A DNA stretch of 62,000 nucleotides from Zygnema cylindricum (taxonomy: Eukaryota > Streptophyta > Zygnematophyceae > Zygnematales > Zygnemataceae), in NCBI GenBank assembly GCA_037447655.1, contig JBBHKE010002380.1, positions 218,832 to 280,831 of the forward strand. The letters run 5' to 3'. The stretch's first letter is position 1, and each line of letters begins with the position of its first letter. A program made the position numbers and the translations under genes. The notes under the pieces were generated by a model. The model saw only the letters and a list, made by a program, of their open reading frames with translations. It was not told the origin of the DNA and did not search any database. Positions 33,901-43,900 of the stretch are shown here, one piece after another.

Positions 33901-35304
33901 AAAAAACCCTTATCATCTAATACTGATGTAGAGATAAGGTTTTTGTTCAGCTCCGGAATAAACAATACATCGGAGAATGTTAATATGGATGTCTTTCCTT
34001 CTACTAACACTTTCAGATCTACCGATCCTACAAGAGTAGTGGTGACTATCCTCCCATCCCCGTACTCTATCTCTACGGTGGGAATCTTTCTTATCTTAGT
34101 GAACAGGTGTCTATCCTTACACATGTGCATTGAGGCACCTGAATCTATAATCCAGCCTGCTTCACCTTTCAATCCACCGTAAGCACATTTCTGCCTTCGT
34201 GGAATTTCAACCTCAGTTTTCGCCTCCAACTCCTCATCCAAAAGGAGCTCATCGTCCTCGTCCTCGGATTCCGCCTCAAGTACCTGTGTGACAAGGGCCT
34301 TTTTCTTTCCTCTCGGGGTACCACCGGTTTGCCCCTCCTTTAACCGAAGCTCGGTTAGCTTGGTGCACTCTGCCATATGGTGCCCCGGTTTCTTACAAAA
34401 ATGACATAAACCTTTGGGAGCCCTTGGTTCGAACTCGCCAACCTGTTTTTTCTGCTCCCTACCCCCATAGTTTCCGACTGGTTTCCGAGAATCCTTGTTC
34501 CTCCAATCGGTTGTTGTTGCCAAGGCTTGGCCACTGTTTCCTCCCCTTCGGATCTCAATCGTATTCTCTCGAACGAGAATCATCCCTACCACTGAGTTCC
34601 ATATCCACCTTGAGTCCGGCAAGTCCTGCACACGGTTGACTATGTTCTCGAACTCATCAGGTAACTTCATTAGTAAACAGTTAACTTTTTCTTTTTCACT
34701 AAAAACTTTACCCGCACTCTCTAGCTCCATGAAGAGTGTAGCAAGCTCATTGCAAAAATCCAACATATTTCCCCCTTTGTATACATACTCCTTAACTTTC
34801 TGATCAGCCAACTGTTGTTGCTGAATCGTACCACTTCGGTACATCTCTATGAGAGCCATCCAAAGATCGGATGCCCTCTCTACCTTGCAAATGAGGACAT
34901 GCAAGTCCTTGAGTGAGATGGCGTAGGATGAAGTGCTTTGCCGCCATATTGTTGAAGTCCCAGGTTTCAGTTTCATTCTCCTCGTTCCTCGGAATAGGTG
35001 ACATGAATGCTAAACCAGTTGCTATTGGTGTGGTCGCCTCCTTCTCCTTTCCTTTGTCCACCACCTCTCCTTCCTTTGTTTCCTCCGTTGAAGGTGAATC
35101 CTCTTTCCTGGTGAATCTGCTTCCTTTAAACCCTTGAGGAATTCCAAGACTTGATGGACGCCCCAATCGTCCACTCACTATCCCCCAAAACCTTTTTTCG
35201 CATAGAGCTCCTATCATCATACTTTCCCAGTATATGAAGCCAGTTCCATTAAAGATTGGTACCCTAGAGGGTGGGCCCATAACGTGAAACTCTGAGACCT
35301 CCAT
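30945..35304 (-). pseudogene. Gag-Pol polyprotein of element F, two lesions
   Basis: Start MEVSEFHVMGPPSRVPIFNG at 35304, inside the LTR. One extra A at about 34887 shifts the Gag frame. From 34976 a single 1,263-residue frame runs on: Gag, zinc knuckle CHFCKKPGHHMAEC (about residue 190), protease WIIDSGASMHMC (about 273), pre-integrase HKRLGHVNLDKLREMKK and CSGCAQGKAHRLPFP, integrase core with DIWGPA, DDWSR, SDNGGEYTSNQF and NGVAERLNRT, RT with KTAFLHGELEEEIF and YVDDLL (about 1012), RNase H TWSDASYGD and STMEAEYMAS. A TAG (31185-31187) replaces the Gln of SGVQKIF. The sequence then continues to KLKID-stop at 30945. Catalytic motifs of protease, integrase and RT are all present. Confidence 0.93.
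35272..35284 (-). other. Primer-binding site of F (one change at its first base)
   Basis: Minus strand CGTTATGGGCCCA; E has GGTTATGGGCCCA. It is directly next to the LTR. Confidence 0.75.
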
Positions 35305-36334
35305 AAGTCCTCAGAGTGGACAGCTTCCAAGAAGCCTCTAGGATAATCCTGACCCCTTTGTGTTTAAGCAAAAATAACTGCCACCCTGGCAGACAAAAAC
35401 TCTGACCAACTTCACCCCTGTGAAGACAAGACTCCCCTGAGCCGATAGCAAAAAGAATCTCTGAATTTGCTCCCCTGAGCAGTAAGTTATGGAGGGTCAA
35501 AGTTGACCTTTTGTACAGTAGCTCTCTGGGAGAGGGGGTCCTATCTTCTAATTTTTCTAAGTCCTATCTCTCTCACAGACTCTATCTACTGATGTACGGA
35601 ACCAATCAGAATTGAGTTCCGTATGTAAAAGTACATCTGCCGGTGTACTTTATGTACGGACATTGTACGACATGGCCAAAATGTCGACACATGTCAAATC
35701 CGGATTCGGTGCCATAATCTCCGGAGATTCCACAATCCAACGGAATTTCGCCACGCGTCATCCGATGTGGCGATGGCCACAAACCGCCGAAATCTTCCTC
35801 CGCGATCTCGGCGCTAATCCCGGCCGTCCGATTAAATTCGGCTTTAATCGTGGCCGTAATAAATACATGCGCGGTATTTGTTTCATTTACGAAACAAATG
35901 CGCGGTACTGATTTTTGTCCGTACCGTAAGTCGTACATTTATATTTTACTGGATCTATGTATTCCGTAATTAATTTCAGTTAAATGGTTTATCGAACGCA
36001 TAATCATTTAAATAAATATCAAACTATATAGTACGTAACACTACTGCTAGACTTAACGGCTAAGGCTACCCGCTAATTTCTGACTGCCGGCCGGTAGGTA
36101 CAAGGATCAAATCCTGCCGCCGGCACATACCTTTTAATTAAATAAATAAACCCTAATATAAAATTCCCGTAAACCTCAGGATAGCCAAGGTAGCCATGGC
36201 TCTAGCTTCCTCTCCAATTTCTCAGTGACTGCGACAAGTTTGAGAGTTGGAGAGAGAAGTTAGAGATAGACTGCCTCGACTTCTATATTTCTTTTCAGAC
36301 CTAGAAAATACTAATAAAACCATTAGTTTCTACA
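35285..36334 (-). repeat. 5' LTR of element F
   Basis: 1,050 bp; pairs with 29881-30931. On the element strand it ends with the gag ATG codon block, 20 bases before the primer site. Confidence 0.93.
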
Positions 36335-36339
36335 TACCT

Positions 36340-36902
36340 ATCCACCCGGCACTCTCCATCTCGATATACAAACAAGACAGATCATTACAGTAATCTAACA
36401 TTTTTCCCCCTTTGTAAGTGTAATCCTCTAGCCTTTGCTTGGCTGACTAGAGCTCTTGAATGGTACTTTCTCTATGGATCTCCACTAAAGTCACCCACAA
36501 CTCCTCGACCTTTAAGATGTGAAGATAAGAGGTTGCAAGAGCTTGAGAAAGGTGCCTCAGAATGAAATGTCTAGCAGCCATGTTTGTGTATTCCCACGTT
36601 TGAATATTGTTTTCCTCGGACTTTACGACCGGCGCTCCGGGTGCCGTGGCGATGGGAGTGAGAGGTGTCTCCTTCTTTTTCCCTTGTTCGAACACGCTGC
36701 TGTCTCCATCGTCTACCACCTCTATTGTGGCAGATGTTGCTGCAAAAAACCTCACTCCACTAAACGTTGGTGGGATTCCTTAAGATGGACGTTTCACGTG
36801 TCCACTGACAATACCTCAATATCATTTTTCACACAAAGGCCCTACCATCATGGCTTCCCAAGAAATGAACCCAAATCCGTTGAAGATGGGCACCCTAGAG
36901 GG
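36340..36902 (-). pseudogene. N-terminal Gag of element G
   Basis: Minus strand: V-I-S-PPSRVPIFNGFGF from the primer site, then broken sequence and an open piece (36755-36447) with NIQTWEYTNMAARHFILRHLSQ and KVEELWVTLVEIHRESTIQEL, equivalent to the Gag helix region of B, E and F. Joins the G Gag remnant at 29880 when F is removed. Confidence 0.75.
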
Positions 36903-36915
36903 TGGGCTAATAACC
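36903..36915 (-). other. Primer-binding site of G (mutated)
   Basis: Minus strand GGTTATTAGCCCA, two changes from the E site, next to the LTR end TTGCA. Confidence 0.65.
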
Positions 36916-37906
36916 TGCAATTCTGTGTCCGGTATTCGACTACAAAATTCGAGAAGCCTCTATTTAGTTTCTGACTAACCCTTCTTCAACTAAGACCACT
37001 GCTACCCAAGCACACAAATAGACAATCTGTATGCATTTTTATGCAGTTGGACTCCATTGAGTCCAAAACAAAAAAAATCATTGAAAACGTCTTACGAAGC
37101 GATTAATTATCAAGTGGCAAGATGCCAATATTTATACAAGCTCATTGGGAGAGAGGCAGCTACCTCTTCAATCCTCTAAGTCCTAAACCCCTCTCACAAC
37201 CCCTATCTACTGATGTACAAACCAATCAAATAACTGTACAGTACAAAAAGGTACTATGGCTGATGTCATTTTTGTACAGCCTGTGTACGACAAGGCCATG
37301 GAGTGGACGTCTGTCTCCTCGAAACTTGTTCTCATGCCCTCCGAGATTCCCGCTTTCCAATTATATCGTGCCACGTGGCGCCAGGTGATGTCACGCACGA
37401 AAACCGCCAAAGCGGCCATTTTGGGATCTTAGTGATGATGCAGCGTCGGATCTAAACCGATTTTTAATATTAGCCGGTAAAACAAATGTCCGGTACATTT
37501 GTTCCGTGCGGGTTTTTGTTCGCACTAAATTACAACAAATATTTATGCTTATTATCTCTATTTCTTTTAATCCGATTAAGGTTTTTAAAAAAATTTTAAA
37601 TAGAATTCAAACCCTATATACTCTAAAGAACTTCACCAACAGACCGGTTAGAGCTGACGGCTACTCCTCGCTCTGCAAGCCGAAGGTTCAAGTCCTGCCA
37701 AGCTCAATCTTTTTGTTAAGAATAACTTATATCACTCTTCAGTTCTGTCTGTGTAGCTAAGAGAGCCATGGCTCCACCACTCTCTCTCGCCTTCAGTGCC
37801 TACAACAAGTATGGGGCTAGAGAGAGAAGGTAGACGTAGACTTCCTGCGCTTTTACTTAATCTATTTAGACCTAGAAAATACCCTCTAAATCTAGTGATT
37901 TCAACA
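36916..37906 (-). repeat. 5' LTR of element G
   Basis: 991 bp from TGCAATTCTG to TTTCAACA on the plus strand. Contains GCCACGTGGCGCC (about 37371) and the tRNA-like block 37641-37700. Confidence 0.85.
37641..37700 (+). other. tRNA-like segment in G LTR (right copy)
   Basis: Plus strand ACCGGTTAGAGCTGACGG, then AAGGTTCAAGTCCTGCC with the canonical T-loop TTCAAGT and matching AGG/CCT stem. It is the best-preserved of these modules. No acceptor stem is visible. Confidence 0.55.
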
Positions 37907-38488
37907 AAATGACCACGTTGTCTTATTTTCGCTTTTCAATTGAACAAACACACCTTTCATGGTATTAAGAAGACCTCTGATAAAAAAAGCTTCTTTTTGG
38001 AACCTCGGTAATGTACCACCATCAGACAAATGTGCATCAATAAGTGCAAGAAAGATGTCACAATACTCGACCATAGTTCCCTCCGAGTATTTGTAGTCCC
38101 AAATTTTTCCAGCCAATAAGAGCTTCTCTTGGACGTTTGTTTTTTCGAATGCAGATTTCAATGTTGTCCAAATCTCGCTCGCCATTTTCATTTTCAACCG
38201 AGACATGACCAAATTTTCAAAGATACAAAGAACGAGATTGTTCCAAGCCATTGAGTTCTTCTTAGCCCAACTCGGATCTTTATCATCAAGAGAGGAATCT
38301 AAGACATTGAATAGTTCAGCAGTTTCAAAAGATGATTCAACCATTGCAGCCCAGTATGCATACTTTTGGCCATTGAAGACGAGAATTCTTGACAAAGAGC
38401 CCATAACCTGTTGTTCTACAACCACGGTTGCAGGAGGAGAATAAGCAGTAGTAGTGGAAGTAGACATGTAAACAGAAGAAACTATCAA
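37907..38488 (-). pseudogene. Gag fragment of copia family H
   Basis: Minus strand, 38464 to about 37912: MSTSTTTAYSPPATVVVEQQ lies in the LTR, VMG is encoded by the primer site, then SLSRILVFNGQKYAYW and a Gag of the UBN2 type (LVMSRLKMKMASEIW, YSEGTMVEYCDIFLALI). It is cut at the C-terminal side by element G and has no zinc knuckle left. It is only distantly similar to the other Gag proteins, so H is a separate family. Confidence 0.8.
38397..38408 (-). other. Primer-binding site of H
   Basis: Minus strand GGTTATGGGCTC, nearly the same as in E, next to LTR end GAACAACA. Confidence 0.7.
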
Positions 38489-38880
38489 GGACCTTATTTA
38501 ACAACCAATTTCCAAATGACACAAAATGTGACTCAAAAGGCTAATCCGCGCTTAATTTAGCACAATAATTCACCACATAACAAACTAGCAATTCCCATAA
38601 TTGCACCACAATTGACTTAGTAATCCATAAGATATGATATCTGGAAGTTTCCCAAAAATTGCCCTTAGATTATCATAGTCCCAAAACTGGATACAAAAAA
38701 ATGTCGAAGTCCTAAACTATATACTCATAGTGAGTATCTATTGCTAATCATCAAATCAGATGTTTACATTTGGAACTACAGTACTGTACTATTCTACGAC
38801 AAGGTACCTAAACTGTACATCACTGTACCGTGAGTATTTCCAAACCCTAATTGCTACTTTCCAAAAAATTAATAGTGAAA
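38409..38880 (-). repeat. LTR of copia family H (right copy, far end uncertain)
   Basis: Begins TGTTGTTCTACAACC on the plus strand. The first 297 bp match 15346-15642. Beyond 38705 there is no second copy to compare; the right limit is a guess near AGTGAAACA at 38881, with no target duplication found. Confidence 0.55.
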
Positions 38881-39889
38881 CACTATTTTTTATCAAGCTA
38901 AACTACAAAGAATGATCTTCATATATATTTAAATGGATGAACGCACAATAAATGTTTGAGGTGCTTATTCAGCAGTTGTCACTAAAGTCCAGCCGATTGT
39001 GGTCGTGTAGTACGAAGAACCTGAGTACGTATGGGTATGCTTCGTCACTTGTGGTCTCATATGAATCGCGTTCGTCGACACGATTCAAATCAATGGTCAC
39101 TATGGGATATGTACCATACTTTTCCCTCATATGTGGTTTAGACTCCGTTCGTCCGATTTTGTGAATACGTTCGTCTGATGCGTGTCACGTGTAAATGGTC
39201 GTCGGCACCATTCCGTCAAATCTGCATAGTTTTCTCTTGTTGATGCGTGTCTTTGTGGAAGTACAAGATACTCAAAAGTACTTCTGCTACTGTCACACTA
39301 TTCAAGGTAAGTATTACAACATTCTTTTCCAAATATATTATAAGTCCCTAACCTCCCCTCACAGCTTCAAAATTTGGAAAACCTCGCAACGTTTACTTTG
39401 TGCAATGCGCTTGAAACAATTTAATGTTAGCGTTGACCTTTGTTTTTTTACTTTTCTTTATGAATCTTTCAGCGATGACACTAGATTTAGTACTCTCTAT
39501 TTTCCCCATGTATTTAACGACATAGAATGTACTAACGTCGTAACATCTTGTACACAGTCTTATTTTTCTAAGTGATTTGGGGTTTTTGCCACTATAACAA
39601 CTTTGTCGTAAGGTCGATTGGCAATGGACTCGCTAAAGGAATGAACTATTTTACTACAAAGCTTTGATTTGCATTGGTTCATTTTTTGCAAAAATGCCCC
39701 ACAATTGTCTCCCTCCAACTTTTTCTCACTTTAAGCTCTTGTTGTGCACATTCGTATTGATCTATATAGCCTCAATTATAATCGTCGATGATCACTCCTC
39801 GTGTGCACATATTTCTTTCGTGAAACATTAATATGAATTTTAAGCCCTTGTCAAAAATTAACTCTCTCATCGCAATGAATATTACATTT
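38881..39889. other. AT-rich spacer without a recognised gene
   Basis: Between the H LTR and element E. Short frames only; none has a family signature, and I see no ALG11 exon. Confidence 0.5.
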
Positions 39890-39894
39890 GATAG

Positions 39895-40941
39895 TGTAGA
39901 AACTAATGGTTTTATTAGTATTTTCTAGGTCTGAAAAGAAATATAGAAGTCGAGGCAGTCTATCTCTAACTTCTCTCTCCAACTCTCAAACTTGTCGCAG
40001 TCACTGAGAAATTGGAGAGGAAGCTAGAGCCATGGCTACCTTGGCTATCCTGAGGTTTACGGGAATCTTATATTAGGGTTTATTTGTTTAATTAAAAGGT
40101 ATGTGCCGGCGGCAGGATTTGATCCTTGTACCTACCGTCCGGCAGAAAAAACAGCCGGAAGCCTTAGCCGTTTAGTCTAACGGTAGTGTTACGTAGTATG
40201 TAGTTTGATATTTATTTAAATAGGTATACGTGCGATAAATCATTTAACTGAAATGAATTACGGGATACATAGATCCAGTAATATATAATGTACGACTTAC
40301 GGTAAGGACACAAATCAGTACCGCGCATTTGTTTCCTAAATGAAACAAATACCCCCGCAGTATTTATTACGGCTATGATTAAAGCCGAATTTAATCAGAC
40401 GGCCGGAATTAGCGCCGAGATCGCGGAGGAAGATTTCGGTGGTTTGTGGCCATCGCCACATCGGATGACGCGTGGCGAAATTCCGTTGGATTGTGGAATC
40501 TCCGGAGATTATGGCACCGAATCCGGATTTGACATGTGTCAACATTTTGGCCATATCGTACAATGTCCGTACATAAAGTACACCGCCAGTTGTACTTTTG
40601 CGTACGGAACTCAATTCTGATTGGTTCCGTACATCAGTAGATAGAGTCTGTGAGAGAGATAGGACTTAGAAAAATTAGAAGATAGGACCCCCTCTCCCAG
40701 AGAGCTTCTGTACAAAAGGTCAACTTTGACCCTCCATAACTTACTGCTCAGGGGAGCAAATTCAGAGATTCTTTTTGCTATCGACTCAGGGGAGTCTTGC
40801 CTTCACAGGGGTGAAGTTGGTCAGAGTTTTTGTCTGCCAGGGTGGCAGTTATTTTTGCTTAAACACAAAGGGGTCAGGATTATCCTAGAGGCTTCTTGGA
40901 AGCTGTCCACTCTGAGGACTTATGGAGGTCTCAGAGTTTCA
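39895..40941 (+). repeat. 5' LTR of element E
   Basis: TGTAGAAACTAATGG to GAGTTTCA. Hairpin at 40322-40354 (GCGCATTTGTTTC with GAAACAAAT). The position of the TATA box of LTR A holds TGTACAAAAGG here. Confidence 0.95.
40103..40182 (-). other. Antisense tRNA-like segment in E LTR
   Basis: Minus strand GACTAAACGGCTAAGGC (D-arm-like), then GGTACAAGGATCAAATCCTGCC, split as GGTACAAGG plus ATCAAATCCTGCC, which is T-arm-like. It repeats in the right LTR at 45502-45581. Confidence 0.45.
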
Positions 40942-43900
40942 GGTTATGGGCCCACCCTCTAGGGTACCAATCTTTAATGGAACTGGCTTCATATACTGGG
41001 AAAGTATGATGATAGGAGCTCTATGCGAAAAAAGGTTTTGGGGGATAGTGAGTGGACGATTGGGGCGTCCATCAAGTCTTGGAATTCCTCCAGGGTTTGG
41101 AGGAAGCAGATTCACCAGGAAAGAGGATTCACCTTCAACGGAGGAAACAAAGGAAGGAGAGGTGGTGGACAAAGGAAAGGAGAAGGAGGCGACCACACCA
41201 ATAGCAACTGGTTTAGCATTCATGTCACCTATTCCGAGGAACGAGGAGAATGATACTGAAACTTGGGACTTCAACAATATGGCGGCAAAGCACTTCATCC
41301 TACGCCATCTCACTCAAGGACTTGCATGTCCTCATTTGCAGGTAGAAAGGGCATCCGATCTTTGGATGGCTCTTATTGAGATGTACCGAAGTGGTACGAT
41401 TCAGCAACAACAGTTGGCTGATCAGAAAGTTAAGGAGTATGTATACAAAGGGGGAAATATGTTGGATTTTTGCAATGAGCTTGCTACACTCTTCATGGAG
41501 CTACAGAGTGCGGGAAAAGATTTTAGTGAAAAAGAAAAGGTTAACTGTTTACTGATGAAGTTACCTGATGAGTTCGTGAACATAGTTTACCGTGTGCAGG
41601 ACTTGCCTGACTCAAGGTGGATATGGAACTCAGTGGTAGGGAGGATTCTCGTTCAAGAGAATACAATTAAGATCCGAAGGGGAGGAAAGAGTGGCCAAGC
41701 CTTGGCAACAGCGACTGATTGGAGGAACAGGGATTCCCGAAAACCGGTCGGAAACTATGGGGATAGGGAGCAGAAAAAACAGGCCGATGAGTTCGAACCA
41801 AGGGCTCCCAAAGGACTATGTCACTTTTGTAAGAAACCGGGGCACTATATGGCAGAGTGCACTAAGCTAACCGAGCTTCGGTTAAAGGAGGGGCAGACCG
41901 GTGGTACCCCGAGAGGAAAGAAAAAGGCCCTTGTCACACAGGTACTTGAGGCTGAATCCGAGGACGAGGACGATGAGCTCCTTTTGGATGAGGAGTTGGA
42001 GGCGAAAAATGAGGTCGAAATTCCACGAAGGCATAAATGTGCTTATGGTGGATTGAAAGGTGAAGCAGGCTGGATTGTAGATTCAGGTGCCTCCATGCAC
42101 ATGTGTAACGATAGACACCTGTTCACTAAGATAAGAAAGATTCCCACCGTAGAGATAGAGTACGGGGATGGGAGGATAGTCACCACTACTCTTGTAGGAT
42201 CGGTAGATCTAAAAGTGTTAGTAGAAGGAAAGACATCCATATTAACGTTCTCCGATGTATTGTTTATTCCGGAGCTGAACAAAAATCTTATCTCTACAGC
42301 AGTATTAGATGATAACGGTTTTTTTACTAGCACTAGGGAAGGAGTCTTTACTGCTAGTTTTGAGGATGATGTCTATTTCATTGCTGAGAAAGGTAGCCAT
42401 GGGATGTTTAGGCTGATCTTAAGTAATGAAAAGAAGAAACTTTATTATGCTGGTGTTCATGATATTATGATGTGGCATAAGAGGCTTGGGCATGTCAATC
42501 TAGATAAGTTAAGAGAGATGAAAAAGATGGGAGTGGTGGAAGGGATTCAGTTCAGTGAGAGTGATGATATAAGTGATTGTAGTGGATGTGCTCAAGGTAA
42601 AGCACACAGATTACCCTTTCCTAAGTCAGCCACCTATGAGGGAGAAAAAATTCTAGATCTAGTACACACAGATATTTGTGGACCGGCTAAAGTGCCCTCA
42701 CCGGGGGGGAAGAGATTTATGATGACTATAACTGATGATTGGTCTCGGTATTCCCGAGTATATTTTTTGAAAAACAAGTCCGAAGCTGAGGATTGTTTTA
42801 GACAATATAAAGCATGGAGCGAAAAACTCCATGAAACTCCAATCAAGAGAGTAAGGAGTGACAATGGTGGAGAGTATACATCTAACCAGTTTGAGGATTT
42901 TCTGAGGGAAGATGGGGTTCAACACCAAAAGACAGTTCCAGAAAATCCTGAACAGAATGGGGTAGCTGAAAGGTTAAATAGAACACTAAGTGATAGTGCT
43001 AGAAGTATGTTGTCAGATAAAAAGTTAGGAAAAAGGTTTTGGGCAAAAGCAATGAACTGTGCTAATTACCTCAAAAATAGAGTTTTTACTTCAGCTATAA
43101 AAGATCAAATACCTTATGAGAGATGGACAGGCCGGAAACCAGACTTATCTCATTTAAAGGTTTTCGGCAGTCAAGTATTCAGTCTACATACAGATCGGTC
43201 TAATTGGAAGCTATATCCTAAAGGAAAACCGAGATACTTATTAGGATATGATGAGGATGTTAAAGGATATAGAGTTTATGATCTAAAAAAAGAAGATATA
43301 ATCTTAGTAAAGCATCTAGTAGTTATGGATGCAGAAAAAGTCTGTGGATCCCTTCAAGTATATAAAGTCAGTAAGAATCAGATTTGAGTCAAAAAAAATC
43401 GATGACTTTGAGCTTCCTAACTATCCTGGTTTTAGATAAGATGACATTCTTGCAGATACAAATCAGACCGAAAAAGACTCGGCTATGGAAACTCCAGTGA
43501 CAACTCTACGCGAAGCATAAGACGTGGTGGAAATTGATTCGGAATCAAGGGATAGGGGAGAAGCCGAGTTTGTTCGAAAGAATCCACGAGAACCATCTAT
43601 TCCGGCATCAGATTTTCAGGGGGGGAGGAGAAGTAGCAAAAGACTGCAAGAAAAACAAGTTAATAACAAGGTAACTAAACTATCTCATCAAGATGAACCT
43701 CAAACTTATGGAGAGGCGATGACTTGTCCAGAAAGAAACCGGTGGAAAACAGCCATCAATGAGGAGATGGCTTCAATCATGGCAGCCGATACTTGGGAGC
43801 TGGTGGACTGTCCACCTAACCGAAAACCAAGTGGTTGTAAGTGGGTTTTCAAACTAAAACTGAACCCAGATAACACAATCCAGCGCTACAAGGCCAGATT

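Larger units (their letters stand above)
29881..36334 (-). mobile_element. Copia LTR retrotransposon F, nearly intact, inserted in G gag
   Basis: 6,454 bp. LTRs at 29881-30931 and 35285-36334; perfect duplication TACCT (29876-29880 and 36335-36339). The G gag frame closes across the empty site. About eight substitutions and one indel separate the two LTRs by my reading, so it is recent. Polyprotein open except for one gag frameshift and one nonsense codon. Best autonomous-looking copy in the window. Confidence 0.95.
15643..37906 (-). mobile_element. Copia LTR retrotransposon G, old, interrupted by complex C and element F
   Basis: Minus-strand element. Its 5' LTR is 36916-37906, the primer site 36903-36915, gag continues across element F (36340-36902, 29380-29880), pol across complex C (26216-29380, 16407-16504), the polypurine tract is 16390-16406 and the truncated 3' LTR 15643-16389. 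The frames continue when C and F are removed. The left end is cut by a deletion into H, so no target duplication can be shown; the right flank is AAATG (37907-37911). Confidence 0.88.

Noticed and set aside
35606-35938. Frames of about 100 codons on both strands of the E and F LTRs
   Set aside because: Overlapping frames in U3 DNA with no family signature; present only because young LTRs are similar.
40726-40962. A 78-residue open frame (LHNLLLRGANSEILFAIDSG...) repeated in every LTR
   Set aside because: It starts at TTG, not ATG, lies in the LTR in a frame different from Gag, and its conservation follows from LTR copying. No evidence of translation.
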